From positions 1-49,083 of the forward strand of contig DASZZZ010000058.1 of the NCBI GenBank assembly GCA_036260375.1: a DNA stretch of 49,083 nucleotides. Reading direction: 5' to 3'. The position numbers were made by a program, and so were the translations under genes. Positions 8,084 to 17,540 of this stretch are shown here, piece by piece. Below the pieces are notes generated by a model. It was not told the DNA's origin. It ran no database searches and was given only the letters and a program-made list of their open reading frames with translations. Every line of letters begins with the position of its first letter. Position 1 is the stretch's first letter. Source of the DNA: DASZZZ01 sp036260375. GTDB lineage: Bacteria; Actinomycetota; CADDZG01; WHSQ01.

Positions 8084-8100
8084 TTGCCATTCTTGCCATG
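8084..8100 (+). repeat. Paired TTGCCAT repeats beyond the tRNA relic
   Basis: TTGCCATTC followed by TTGCCATG, 67 bp past the relic end, mirroring the pair at 2984-3003. The rest of 7877-8131 holds no gene I can support. Confidence 0.4.
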
Positions 8101-8131
8101 AAGGCGCGTTCATCGCTCCGTCGGATCTTGC

Positions 8132-8746
8132 CTACGGGCGTCGCGAGCCGATCCGGATCGTCACGGGGTTGGAGAACCATGCCCGTGTACCGGTCTCGTC
8201 GGGATCATCGAGCGCCAGCCACGCCGCGCGGGCGACGTACCGCCCCGGCCGAAGCGGGTCGCTCCCGGAGCAAGTTCGCTGTCGCCACGTGTCCACCACA
8301 CGCCTCCTGTCGCCGGGCGCAAGCCGTCGCTCGCTGAGCGCAAGCTCGAAGAACCGACCCTTGTCCGCCTCCTGCTCGCTCCAGACCCACAGAGTGCCGT
8401 TGGGGCCGGACACCCACAGTTCGTACTGCTGTCCTCCCGTCCAGTACACGACCCCGTCGTCTCCGTCGTTGCGCACCTCGAGCTCGAGCGCCACCGGCGT
8501 CCCGTCGACGACCGTTCCGTCGCGGGCGGCAAGCCGGACCGTTACGCCTGTGGGCGGCGGTCGCGCATGGAGGTGCGTACGGCAATCATCCGGGTCTCCT
8601 GCGGGCACCGACCGCGCCGTCGAGGCTTGCCCGGCGCACGCAGACGCCAGGGCCAAGGAGAGCAGCATGCCGAAGACGACGACTACGTCAGATGATGCGA
8701 CCCCGGACCCTCGGCGGCCGCGTGTACGCGTTCGTGCTTTCAACAT
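8132..8746 (-). CDS. Lipoprotein with BsuPI-like proteinase-inhibitor domain
   Basis: 204 residues from ATG 8746, which overlaps the stop of the upstream protease gene by seven bases (ATGTTGA). A hydrophobic segment ending LASACAG is a lipobox, so the product should be surface-anchored. The mature part is an immunoglobulin-like beta domain with the hallmarks of the BsuPI intracellular proteinase-inhibitor family: LELEVRNDGDDGVVYWTGGQ, YELWVSGPNG.LWVWS, FFELAL, RLAPGDRR and a closing LRPGRYVARAAW strand. Being coupled to a secreted serine protease, it may inhibit, protect from, or be processed by that protease; many BsuPI-domain proteins have no proven inhibitor role. A GTG at 8764 is an alternative start. 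Confidence 0.75.
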   Translation of the reverse strand: MLKARTRTRGRRGSGVASSDVVVVFGMLLSLALASACAGQASTARSVPAGDPDDCRTHLHARPPPTGVTVRLAARDGTVVDGTPVALELEVRNDGDDGVVYWTGGQQYELWVSGPNGTLWVWSEQEADKGRFFELALSERRLAPGDRRRVVDTWRQRTCSGSDPLRPGRYVARAAWLALDDPDETGTRAWFSNPVTIRIGSRRP

Positions 8747-10041
8747 GAGATGCCACTCGCACACGAGTTCAGCGCTCCTAGCTCCGTCTCGATGCTCCCG
8801 ATTCCGCTGAAGATCGCCGGGCCGCCCCAGACGATCCCGTAGAGCGCACGGGCCGACGTCGACCCTGCCTGAAGAACAGGTGAGCCACTATCACCGGGCG
8901 CGACGTCGAAGTCGGCCGTCGTCTCACATAGAATGGTGTAATCCGTGTCACGGATGCTCGCATCCACGCACGTCCTCGTGACGTTCCCACTCGTGAGCCC
9001 CGTGCTCCGGCCGATCTTCACGACGCTTTGGCCGACCAGTGCCGTGCTCTCGGAGTCGATACTCAAAGTAGCGCCCGTCGTCCACGCGGTGCTGCCGTAC
9101 GGCGGCTTGGCAACCACCCCGCGCTTGTATTCCGACGAGTCGAGCACGGGACCGGCAAAGATGGAGTCGCTGCGGCGGCATTGCCGACCACGCGGGCACG
9201 CCGGATCGTCGGAGTGTGTAAACGTCGCAGGATCGATCGCCTCCCAGCCGATCCCATTGTTCTCGAGGAAGTCGCGGTCCGGCTGGAACAACGTGGTGTT
9301 GGAACCATCGTCACGTGCGCCGATCGTTGGCGTGCAGTGGGAGTTGGTTATAAAGCCCTTCACCCCCGTCGCCTTGCGCAACGCCACCCACCCGACGGTG
9401 CAGAGGGGGCCCGACGACAGGAACCCCTCCTGGTATTGCATCTGCAAGCCGCCGACCACTGGGCGATGGATGTCCCTAAGGTCCGACAACGCTTCGAACG
9501 GCTCCGTCTCCTCAATCCTCACCGCAGAGTGCGGGATGTCGAGGGAGTCGACGAGCGCTTCGACCGGCGGGCCGTCGCGCTGCGCGTCTTGCACGCCGAT
9601 CGTGACTCGATTGTGAAACTCGTCTACGTCGGTGAAAACGACTCCGTCCGAGGCGCGGAAGACATCGGTCGTCAGACGCGTGCGCCAGGTATGCAGGTCC
9701 TCGAACGAGTACCGAGCCTCTCGAGCTATTACCGTGCGGGCGTCGGCTGCATCGAAGTGGACCGCAAGCAGGCGCTGCGCTTCCTGCGCCGCGGTGTTCG
9801 AGGGCCGCGTGGACGACACGATCAACGTGTTCCCGTCCGCGTCGAGGTAGGCGCCGGCGAAGCCGGGAACGGCATGGGCGACGTCGAGAAAGAGCTCGTC
9901 GTCCGACTCCGACGTAGCGTCTAGTGGCAGTGCCTCGGCGTCGAGTCGGCTCGCTGAGCCAGGCGCAGCAATGAGAAGCGTCGCGCTCCAGAGCGCAACG
10001 AAGAAGATCCTCGCCGCCGCGCCGGCTTTCCTGCGGGTCAT
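8740..10041 (-). CDS. Secreted trypsin-like serine protease (S1 fold)
   Basis: 433 residues from ATG 10041, chosen over ATG 10056 because the ribosome site GGGGAG lies between them. An N-terminal signal peptide (RR then a hydrophobic run ending PGSAS) is followed by a long pro-region of about 180 residues, then a chymotrypsin-fold domain: GWVALRK, the His motif in the form ITNSHC (H235, where trypsins have AAHC), and the Ser motif PGDSGSPV (S385) with the following GIVWGG strand. Disulfide-type Cys pairs flank the active-site segments. The pro-region suggests an alpha-lytic-protease-like zymogen. GC is lower than in the flanking core genes. Overlaps the downstream BsuPI lipoprotein gene. Confidence 0.88.
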   Translation of the reverse strand: MTRRKAGAAARIFFVALWSATLLIAAPGSASRLDAEALPLDATSESDDELFLDVAHAVPGFAGAYLDADGNTLIVSSTRPSNTAAQEAQRLLAVHFDAADARTVIAREARYSFEDLHTWRTRLTTDVFRASDGVVFTDVDEFHNRVTIGVQDAQRDGPPVEALVDSLDIPHSAVRIEETEPFEALSDLRDIHRPVVGGLQMQYQEGFLSSGPLCTVGWVALRKATGVKGFITNSHCTPTIGARDDGSNTTLFQPDRDFLENNGIGWEAIDPATFTHSDDPACPRGRQCRRSDSIFAGPVLDSSEYKRGVVAKPPYGSTAWTTGATLSIDSESTALVGQSVVKIGRSTGLTSGNVTRTCVDASIRDTDYTILCETTADFDVAPGDSGSPVLQAGSTSARALYGIVWGGPAIFSGIGSIETELGALNSCASGISC

Positions 10042-10262
10042 CGCCACTCCCCACATCGCCCGCTTCTACCGCTTGAAGATAACCCGATTTCGACCTTTGG
10101 GCGCTCCTTCGCGGCCGATCGACCCCCCCGGGGTCCCGACGCCTCCCGCCTCGCGCAGCGCACGTCGCCCCCGGTGCCGACGCGCTCGCGGCGCTAGACT
10201 TCCGTGGCGACCGGTCGGGGCGTCGTAGAGCTCTCGTGTTTCGGAGCGGAGGGGGAGGGACG
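10042..10262. promoter_or_regulatory. Divergent promoter region
   Basis: 221 bp between the protease (minus) and the LVIVD gene (plus). Plus strand: TAGACT at 10195-10200 fits a -10 box, 63 bp before the start. Minus strand: TATCTT (complement of 10076-10081) fits a -10 box about 35 bp before the protease start. -35 boxes are unclear. Confidence 0.4.
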
Positions 10263-11768
10263 ATGGCGCGCTCCTCGCGAATCAAGGTCCTGGTTGTTGG
10301 TCTCGGGATGGCGCTGTGCTTGCCGCTCCAGGCCCCGGCCGCCGGGAAGCCCACGGCGGGCGGGGCCGCCAAGACCGGCTCGATCGTCCAGGTCGGGCAC
10401 GAGCCGCTCTTCGATCGGGGGATGAACGCGGCGATCGCCGTGCACGGCGACTACGCCTACGTCGGGAGCCGGACCGACGGCGGGCACGAGGACATGCCCC
10501 ACGGCGGCGTCGTCGTCGTCGACGTCTCGGATCCCGCCAACCCCCAGGCGCTCGGCCCGCCGATCGACGCCCGCGCCGGCGAGTCGTCGCGTGAGCTCCG
10601 GGTGTGGCGCTCGCAGGACGTCCTGATCGTCCTCAACACGAACTGTGGCGTCGGCGACAGCCTGCACCACTGCACGCAGCCGTCGATCAGCAACTTCCGC
10701 TTCTACGACGTCTCCGGCGCGCACGCGGCCGACCCGCAGCTCCTGCACCAGCTCGACGTCGACACGCACGAGTTCTTCCTGTGGCAGGACCCGAACGATC
10801 CCGAGCGCGCGCTGATCTTCGGCGGCAACGCCGGCTCGACGTGCGCGACCAGGGGCGGGTCGCCGAGCTGCCCGCTCGCGGTGTGGGACATCTCAGCAGT
10901 CCCCGACGGCGGCGCGCCCGTCACGCTCTACAGCGGCCCCCAGGGCTACACCCGCTTCCCCGCGGCTCCGGCCCCCGCCGAGAAGCCGGCCGGCGGGCTC
11001 CACTCACTGTCCGTCAGCAACGACGGCAACACCGCGTACTACGCGTTGCTCAACGGCGGCTTCGCGGTCGTCGACGTCTCCGACTTCGCAACCGGCGTGC
11101 CGAACCCGCAGCCGCGCCCGATCACGCTCAACCACGCGCGGCCGACGTGGTCGGGCCCCGGTGCGCACAGCGCGGTCAAGCTCTGGGGACGCGACTGGGT
11201 GTGGGTGTCCGACGAGGTCTACGGCACCGCGACCGGCGCGGGGCACGGCTGCCCGTGGGGCTGGGCGCGCATGATCGACATCTCCGACCCGGCCGTGCCG
11301 ACCGTCGAGGGCGAGTACCGGCTCCCGGAGAACGACCCGGCGACGTGCGACGACTGGAACCCGCCGCGCACGTCCTACTCCGCGCACAACCCCACGCTGA
11401 CGCCGCACGTCGCGCTGACGACGTGGCACTCCGGCGGCTTCCAGGCCGTAAGCGTCCAGCGGCCGCACGCGCCGACCCAGCTCGCCGAGTTCTTCCCCGA
11501 GCCGCTGCCCGAGGTCATGCTCGAGGACCCGCGCCTGTCGTCGGACCCCGACACCGGCCGCAACGAGAAGGTCGTCATGTGGAGCTACCCGATCGTCAAG
11601 GACGGTCTGATCTACGTCGTCGATCTTCGTAACGGTCTCTACGTCCTGAAGTACCGCGGCGCGTTCGAGAAGGAGATCGCGCGCATCGGCTTCCTCGAGG
11701 GCAACTCGAACCAGGGCGACGCGCTCTGCTTCGAGCCGGTGGGGACGCCGCCCGCCTACTGCGACTGA
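10263..11768 (+). CDS. Secreted LVIVD-repeat beta-propeller protein
   Basis: 501 residues from ATG 10263, preceded by a GGAGGGGGAGGGA ribosome site. A signal peptide ends near the PAAG/KPTAGG segment. The mature protein repeats the strand pattern of LVIVD proteins: GGVVVVDVSDPANPQ, LAVWDISAVPDG, FAVVDVSDF, ARMIDISDPAVPTVEGEY and, near the end, LIYVVDLRNGLYVLKY. Paired Cys residues (CGVGDSLHHC, STC...SC) suggest extracellular disulfides. These propellers bind surfaces or other proteins; no catalytic motif is visible and the partner is unknown. It stands alone, with a strong palindromic terminator just after the stop. Confidence 0.85.
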   Translation: MARSSRIKVLVVGLGMALCLPLQAPAAGKPTAGGAAKTGSIVQVGHEPLFDRGMNAAIAVHGDYAYVGSRTDGGHEDMPHGGVVVVDVSDPANPQALGPPIDARAGESSRELRVWRSQDVLIVLNTNCGVGDSLHHCTQPSISNFRFYDVSGAHAADPQLLHQLDVDTHEFFLWQDPNDPERALIFGGNAGSTCATRGGSPSCPLAVWDISAVPDGGAPVTLYSGPQGYTRFPAAPAPAEKPAGGLHSLSVSNDGNTAYYALLNGGFAVVDVSDFATGVPNPQPRPITLNHARPTWSGPGAHSAVKLWGRDWVWVSDEVYGTATGAGHGCPWGWARMIDISDPAVPTVEGEYRLPENDPATCDDWNPPRTSYSAHNPTLTPHVALTTWHSGGFQAVSVQRPHAPTQLAEFFPEPLPEVMLEDPRLSSDPDTGRNEKVVMWSYPIVKDGLIYVVDLRNGLYVLKYRGAFEKEIARIGFLEGNSNQGDALCFEPVGTPPAYCD

Positions 11769-11774
11769 TGTAGC

Positions 11775-11808
11775 GACGGAGCGCGCGCGACGTCGCGCGC
11801 GCTCCGTC
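11775..11808. terminator. Perfect 34-bp palindrome terminator
   Basis: GACGGAGCGCGCGCGAC and its exact complement follow the LVIVD stop by six bases with no loop bases. It would form a very stable hairpin; no T-tract follows. Confidence 0.7.
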
Positions 11809-11873
11809 CAGCGACGTTCGCCGCAACACGACGCGCGCCATGACCGCGTCCTCGCGTCGCGACCGCTCGAAGA

Positions 11874-11928
11874 ATTCGCGCTGTGTTCACACTGCGGACG
11901 CGGCCCCTTCATCTCGGCTCTCTAGCGT
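11874..11928 (+). promoter_or_regulatory. PHO-box-like direct repeats and -10 of pstS
   Basis: Four consecutive 11-bp units start at 11874: ATTCGCGCTGT, GTTCACACTGC, GGACGCGGCCC, CTTCATCTCGG. Units 1, 2 and 4 share (A/G/C)TTC at the same phase, as in actinobacterial PhoP boxes built from 11-bp GTTCA units. A TAGCGT -10 box (11923-11928) follows at once, so PhoP bound here would sit over the -35 zone and activate pstS on phosphate starvation. The ATG is 43 bp further on. Confidence 0.65.
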
Positions 11929-11971
11929 GGCCCTCGTCATGCAAGAGAGGAGATCGGAGGTCCCCATCCAC

Positions 11972-12943
11972 ATGCCAGGTGCGAGCACGCGCACCCTTTC
12001 GCTCGCGGCCGCGTCGGTCGCGCTCGTCCTCGCTGCGACGGCGTGCGGTGAGGCCAACAGCTCCGCGGCCGAGAGCGGAGACGGCGATTCGCTCGCGGGC
12101 TCGATCGCCGTCGACGGGTCGAGCACCGTCTACCCCATCGCCCAGGCGGTCGCCGAGGAGTTCCAGATCGCCAACCCCGAGGTCGAGGTCTCGGTCGGCT
12201 TCGCGGGGACGGGCGGCGGCTTCGAGGCGTTCTGCGCCGGCGACACCGACCTCTCGACGGCGTCCCGCCCCATCGAGGACGACGAGGCCGCCTGCCTCGA
12301 GGACGCAGGGATCGACTACACCGAGCTGCAGGTCGCGGTCGACGGGCTCGCCATCGTCACGCACCCGCACACCGGCTGGGTCGACTGCATCACGTTCGAC
12401 GAGCTCCGGGCGATCTACGAGCCGGGCAGCGAGGTCTCCGCCTGGAGCGACGTGAACCCGCAGTGGCCCGACGAGCCCATCGCGATCTTCGGGCCCGACC
12501 CGGACTCCGGCACCTACGACTACCTCGCCGAGGAGGTCGCCGACCCCGACGCCGAGGAGCCCGCGACGCGCGACGACATGACGCAGTCCGCCGACGACAA
12601 CGTCCTCGTCCAGGGCGTCGCCGGCGAGCAGGGATCGATCGGCTACTTCGGGTTCGCGTACTTCGAGGAGAACGCAGACCAGCTGAAGGCCCTCGAGGTC
12701 GACGACGGCGACAGCGGCTGCGTTGCGCCCACCGCCGAGACGGTCAAGGCCAACGAGTATCCGTTGTCGCGCCCGCTGTTCGTCTACGTCGCGAACGACG
12801 CGATGGACCGGCCGGAGGTCGCCGCGTTCGTCGAGTTCTGGGTCGACGGCGCGGCCGAGCTCGCCTCGGCGGTCGGCTACGTCGAGGCGCCCGCAGAGGT
12901 GACGTCCGCGAACCGAGAGGCGCTGTCCGATCTCACGCGCTAG
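11972..12943 (+). CDS. pstS: Phosphate ABC transporter substrate-binding lipoprotein PstS
   Basis: 323 residues. ATG 11972 is preferred because GGAGATCGGAGG lies 11 bp before it and the signal peptide then begins properly; the ORF is open upstream. The lipobox is LAATAC. The mature protein shows PstS hallmarks: IAVDGSSTVYPI at the start, the phosphate-binding GTGGGFEAFC loop, DLSTASRPI, DPDSGTYDYL, and GSIGYFGFAY near the end. It captures extracellular phosphate and hands it to PstCA. First gene of pstSCAB-phoRP and separated from pstC by a long hairpin, which would allow excess PstS over the membrane subunits. Confidence 0.96.
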   Translation: MPGASTRTLSLAAASVALVLAATACGEANSSAAESGDGDSLAGSIAVDGSSTVYPIAQAVAEEFQIANPEVEVSVGFAGTGGGFEAFCAGDTDLSTASRPIEDDEAACLEDAGIDYTELQVAVDGLAIVTHPHTGWVDCITFDELRAIYEPGSEVSAWSDVNPQWPDEPIAIFGPDPDSGTYDYLAEEVADPDAEEPATRDDMTQSADDNVLVQGVAGEQGSIGYFGFAYFEENADQLKALEVDDGDSGCVAPTAETVKANEYPLSRPLFVYVANDAMDRPEVAAFVEFWVDGAAELASAVGYVEAPAEVTSANREALSDLTR

Positions 12944-12947
12944 CTCC

Positions 12948-12995
12948 GCTCGAACGGTCTCGGCGGCTACTCCCCGGCCCGCCGAGGCCGTCGAG
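12948..12995 (+). terminator. Long hairpin between pstS and pstC
   Basis: About 18 bp of stem (GCTCGA, one bulged A, CGG, T/G wobble, CTCGGCGG against its complement) with a 12-base loop, no T-tract. Likely a partial terminator or mRNA-stabilising element giving more pstS than pstC message. Confidence 0.6.
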
Positions 12996-13012
12996 CGCGC
13001 ATCGGAGAGACG

Positions 13013-13915
13013 ATGACCGCGACGGCACTCGACCTGAGCACCGCGCGCAGGCGGCCGTTCCAGCGCGCCGTGAGGATCGCGCTGTTCGCGTGCGCCGCGA
13101 GCGTGCTCGTGACCGCCGGCATCGTGTCGTCGCTGCTCGCCGACACGGTCGCGTTCTTCCGGCGCGTCGGCGTCGTCGACTACCTGACGAGCGCCGACTG
13201 GAGCCCGCAGTCGGGCTCGTACGGCGTGCTCGAGCTCGTCTACGGCACGATGATCGTCACGCTCGGGGCGATGGCGATCGCGGCCCCCCTCGGCGTCGCC
13301 GCCGCGATCTACCTCAGCGAGTACGCGTCGCCGCGCGTCCGCAACGTCGTCAAGCCGGCGCTGGAGCTACTGGCCGGCATCCCGACCGTCGTGTTCGGGT
13401 ACTTCGCGCTGAACTTCGTGACCCCGAGCCTCCTGCGCACGCTTTCGGAGGGCTGCGGCATCTTCAATTGGGCCAGCGCCGCGATCGTCGTGGGGCTGTT
13501 CATCCTGCCCATCGTCGCGTCGCTGTCCGAGGACGCGCTGCGCGCCGTCCCGCGCTCGCTGCGCGAGGGGGCCTATGGGCTCGGCGCGTCGAGGCTCGAC
13601 GTCGCGACGCGCGTCGTGCTGCCGGCCGCGCTCTCCGGCGTCGTCGCGTCGTTGATCCTCGCGACGTCGCGCGCGGTCGGCGAGACGATGGCGGTGACGA
13701 TCGCGGCCGGGGCGACGCCGCAGATCGCGCTCGACCCGTGCACGAGCGTGCAGACGATGACCGCGTACATCGTGCAGGTCGCCGGCGGCGAGGCGTCCGC
13801 GGGCTCGCTGGAGTACGGGTCGATCTTCGCCCTCGGCACGACGCTTTTCGTCATGACGCTCGCGCTCAACTACGTGAGCATCCGGTTCGTGCGCCGCTTC
13901 CGGGAGGTGTACTAG
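13013..13915 (+). CDS. pstC: Phosphate ABC transporter permease PstC
   Basis: 300 residues, ATG with GGAGAG seven bases upstream. Integral membrane subunit of the Pst importer, with about six transmembrane segments and the binding-protein-dependent permease core: PLGVAAAIYLSEYAS, the LELLAGIPTVVFGYF segment, and the EAA loop (REGAYGLGASRLDVATRVVLPAALSG interrupted here for reading) followed by ATSRAVGETMAV. It pairs with PstA (next base after its stop is the PstA ATG) and couples to PstB through the EAA loop. Length and order are normal for the family. Confidence 0.95.
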   Translation: MTATALDLSTARRRPFQRAVRIALFACAASVLVTAGIVSSLLADTVAFFRRVGVVDYLTSADWSPQSGSYGVLELVYGTMIVTLGAMAIAAPLGVAAAIYLSEYASPRVRNVVKPALELLAGIPTVVFGYFALNFVTPSLLRTLSEGCGIFNWASAAIVVGLFILPIVASLSEDALRAVPRSLREGAYGLGASRLDVATRVVLPAALSGVVASLILATSRAVGETMAVTIAAGATPQIALDPCTSVQTMTAYIVQVAGGEASAGSLEYGSIFALGTTLFVMTLALNYVSIRFVRRFREVY

Positions 13916-14797
13916 ATGGCCGCGGACGCCGTCACGCTGCGCGGCCCCGGCAGGTCCGCGCTGCGAGAGCGCGCCGCCGCGGCGCTGTTCGCGGCCGCGA
14001 CGCTCGTGGGTCTCGTCGCGCTCGCGGCGCTGATCTACACCGTCGTCGACGGGGGGGCCGGCTCCATCGACGGAGCCTTCATCCGCAAGTTCCCGTCGCG
14101 CATCCCCGCGCGCGCGGGGATATGGCCCCCGTTGATCGGCACGCTGTGCCTGATGGGCCTCGTGACGCTGGCCGCGTTCCCGATAGGGCTCGGGGCGGCG
14201 ATCTACCTCGAGGAGTTCGCGCCGCGCAACCGGTTCACGTCGCTGGTCGAGATGAACGTCGCCAACCTCGCGGCCGTCCCGTCGATCGTCTACGGGCTGC
14301 TCGGGCTCGCGGTCTTCTACCGGGCGCTCGATCTCGGCCGCAGCCTGCTCACCGGCGCGCTCACGCTGTCGCTGCTCGTCCTGCCGGTGATCGTCATCGC
14401 CGGACGCGAGGCGTTGCGGGCCGTCCCGCAGTCGATCCGCGCCGGTGCGATGGCGCTCGGCGCGACGAAGCTGGAGGCCGTCTACGGGCTCGTGCTGCCC
14501 GCGGCGATCCCGGGGATCATGACCGGGACGATCATCGGACTGTCGCGCGCGATCGGCGAGACCGCCCCGTTGCTGGTCGCCGGCGCGGCTGCGTTCGTCG
14601 CGTTCACGCCCGACCATCTCCTCGACGCGTACAGCGCGCTGCCGATCCAGATCTTCGACTGGGTGCGGCGGCCGCAGGCCGAGTTCCAACGGCTGGCGGC
14701 GGGCGCGATCCTCGTCTTGCTCGCCGTCCTCTCGACGACGAACGCGGTGGCCATGTACGTCCGCAACCGATACGGGAGAGGCAGATCATGGAGATGA
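13916..14797 (+). CDS. pstA: Phosphate ABC transporter permease PstA
   Basis: 293 residues, starting on the base after the pstC stop. Second membrane subunit: about six membrane segments, GAAIYLEEFAPRNRFTSLVE, AAVPSIVYGLLGLAVF, an EAA-type loop (IRAGAMALGATKLEAVYG) and LSRAIGETAPLLVAGA, all typical of PstA. Translation is coupled both ways: it abuts pstC and overlaps the first ten bases of pstB. It forms the phosphate channel with PstC. Confidence 0.95.
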   Translation: MAADAVTLRGPGRSALRERAAAALFAAATLVGLVALAALIYTVVDGGAGSIDGAFIRKFPSRIPARAGIWPPLIGTLCLMGLVTLAAFPIGLGAAIYLEEFAPRNRFTSLVEMNVANLAAVPSIVYGLLGLAVFYRALDLGRSLLTGALTLSLLVLPVIVIAGREALRAVPQSIRAGAMALGATKLEAVYGLVLPAAIPGIMTGTIIGLSRAIGETAPLLVAGAAAFVAFTPDHLLDAYSALPIQIFDWVRRPQAEFQRLAAGAILVLLAVLSTTNAVAMYVRNRYGRGRSWR

Positions 14798-15627
14798 CGA
14801 GCGTGGTCGGCGTCGAAGCGCGGCCCGAGGCCGCGCGACGGGAGGCGACCGCCGTGTTCGAGGCGCGCAACCTGACGGTCCTCTACGGGGACATCCCCGC
14901 GGTGGCCGGCGTGACGCTCGACGTCTACGAGCGCCGGATCACGGCGCTCATCGGGCCGTCCGGGTGCGGCAAGAGCAGCCTCATCCGATGTTTCAACCGG
15001 ATGAACGACCTCATCCCGACGGCGCGCGTGACTGGCTTCGTCGGGTACCGCGGCGCCGACCTGTACGGCGCGGGCGTCGACCCGGTCGAGGTGCGCCGGC
15101 GGATCGGCATGGTGTTCCAGCAGCCGAACCCGTTCCCCAAGTCGGTCTACGACAACGTCGCGTTCGGGTTGCGCGTCAACAGGATGACGGACGACCTCGA
15201 CGATCGCGTGGAGCGGGCGTTGCAGCGCGCGGCGCTGTGGGACGAGGTCAAGACGAAGCTCTCGAGCTCGGCCCTGTCCCTGTCGGGCGGGCAGCAGCAG
15301 CGCCTCTGCATCGCGCGCGCCCTCGCCACCGAGCCCGACGTCCTGCTGATGGACGAGCCGGCCTCGGCGCTCGATCCGATCGCGACCGCCAGGATCGAGG
15401 AGCTCATGCACGAGCTGAAGCGCGACTACACGATCGTCGTCGTGACGCACAACATGCAGCAGGCGGCGCGCGTCTCGGACATGACGGCGTTTCTGAGCGT
15501 CGAGGGCTCCGAGGACGAGGGTCGCCCGCGCACGGGCGTGCTCGTGGAGTACGACCGCACCGACAGGATCTTCACGGCGCCGTCGGACCCGAGGACCGCG
15601 GATTACGTGGGCGGGCGCTTCGGTTAG
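14788..15627 (+). CDS. pstB: Phosphate ABC transporter ATPase PstB
   Basis: 279 residues. ATG 14788 lies inside the end of pstA and has GGGAGAGG six bases before it. ABC ATPase motifs are complete: Walker A GPSGCGKSS, Q loop VFQQPNPFP, signature LSGGQQQR, Walker B VLLMDEPASALDP, and H loop VTHNM. The NRMND segment after Walker A and the PNPFPKS Q loop are specific to PstB. It powers phosphate import on the inner face of the membrane. No phoU follows; the sensor kinase gene comes next after six bases. Confidence 0.97.
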   Translation: MEMTSVVGVEARPEAARREATAVFEARNLTVLYGDIPAVAGVTLDVYERRITALIGPSGCGKSSLIRCFNRMNDLIPTARVTGFVGYRGADLYGAGVDPVEVRRRIGMVFQQPNPFPKSVYDNVAFGLRVNRMTDDLDDRVERALQRAALWDEVKTKLSSSALSLSGGQQQRLCIARALATEPDVLLMDEPASALDPIATARIEELMHELKRDYTIVVVTHNMQQAARVSDMTAFLSVEGSEDEGRPRTGVLVEYDRTDRIFTAPSDPRTADYVGGRFG

Positions 15628-15633
15628 GACAGG

Positions 15634-16777
15634 GTGGTGGACGTGGCGGAGCTGTTGACGGGGATCGCGATCGGGGCGGCCGTGGTCGCCGTCGTCGCTC
15701 GACTGGCTCGTCGCCGCGCCGGAGACTCGCCGCCCGGGGCGCCGGCGCTCGGGCGACCCGCCGCGACGAGCGACGAGCGGACGCTTGCCCGCATGGAGCG
15801 CATGCTCGCCGAGATCGCGGAGGGGGTCGTCTTCTTCAACGACGCCGGCGGGGTCGTGTACGCGAACGCCGCCGCGCGTCGCATGTTCGCCGACGCGAGC
15901 CTGGCCCTCGGCCCCGTCCTGACCGACAACGAGCTGATGTCGCTGGTGCGACGGGCGCAGCGGTTCGACGCGGTGCAGGAGGCCGTCGTGGCGTCGTGGC
16001 CGGGGAGCGGCGCGTTGCACGTGCGCGCGGCCCCCGTCGGCGACGACGAGGTCGTCGCCGTGCTGCGAGACGCCGCGGAGGAGCAGCGCCTCGACCTCGT
16101 GCGCCGCCAGTTCGTCGTGAGCGCGTCGCACGAGATGAAGACGCCGGTGACCGCGATTCAGGCGCTCGCCGAGGCCGGCCGCGAGGCGCTCGGCGCGCAG
16201 GATCCCGACGCCGCGGACAGGTTCGTCGCGAGCCTCGGGGACGAGGCGACGCGGCTCGGACGCCTCGTCCAGAACCTCCTCGACCTCGCGCGCGTCGAGG
16301 ACCCGACGAACATCGCGCGCGCGCCCGTCGATCTCGCGAGCATCGCCGCCGACGTCGCGGCGGAGTTCAGCGCCGACGCCGGGGCGAAGTCGCTGGACCT
16401 GAAGGTGAGCGCGCAGCCCGACGTCTGGGCGAGGGGCGAGCCGTCACAGGTGCGTCTCGCGCTCAAGAACCTCGTCGACAACGCCGTCCGTCACACGGCC
16501 GAGGGCGAGGTGCTGATCGAGGTCTATCGCGACGGCGACGACGCGGTGCTGCGGGTCGCGGACACGGGCTCCGGCATCCCGCTGAGCGCGCAGTCACGCG
16601 TGTTCGAGCGGTTCTTCCGTGTCGACGAGGGCCGCGATCGGGCGAGCGGGGGAACCGGCCTCGGGCTGTCGATCGTCAAGCACGTCGTCGACCTCCACGG
16701 CGCGCGCGTGTCGGTCGACAGCGAGCTCGGCGAGGGCTCGACGTTCACCGTGCGTTTCCCCGCTGCGGAGCCCCCGA

Positions 16778-16785
<8 letters not shown>
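15634..16785 (+). CDS. phoR: Phosphate-sensing histidine kinase (PhoR/SenX3 type)
   Basis: 383 residues from GTG 15634 (GTG 15637 also possible; GGACAGGG upstream). A single membrane segment at residues 5-25 is followed by a basic patch, a PAS-like domain (about 45-140: IAEGVVFFNDAGGVVYANAAAR), the HisKA dimerisation helix with H166 in SASHEMKTPV, and a HATPase domain with N box LKNLVDNAVRHT, G1 DTGSGIP, and G2 GGTGLGLSIV. Its place after pstB and its overlap with the OmpR-type regulator identify it as the Pho-regulon sensor. The short extracytoplasmic part suggests it senses PstSCAB state rather than phosphate directly. Confidence 0.92.
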
Positions 16786-17461
<676 letters not shown>

Positions 17462-17540
17462 CGCCGCGGCGGGCGGACAGCGCCCGGTATCGCGGCCCGG
17501 CGACCGCTCTCCAAGGGTTGACACGCCGAGAGCTCGCCCC

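Noticed and set aside
12463..15627. 1054-codon open frame across pstC, pstA and pstB
   Set aside because: Only its last 279 codons (pstB) are protein-like; the rest is Arg-rich out-of-frame shadow of pstS, pstC and pstA in GC-rich DNA.
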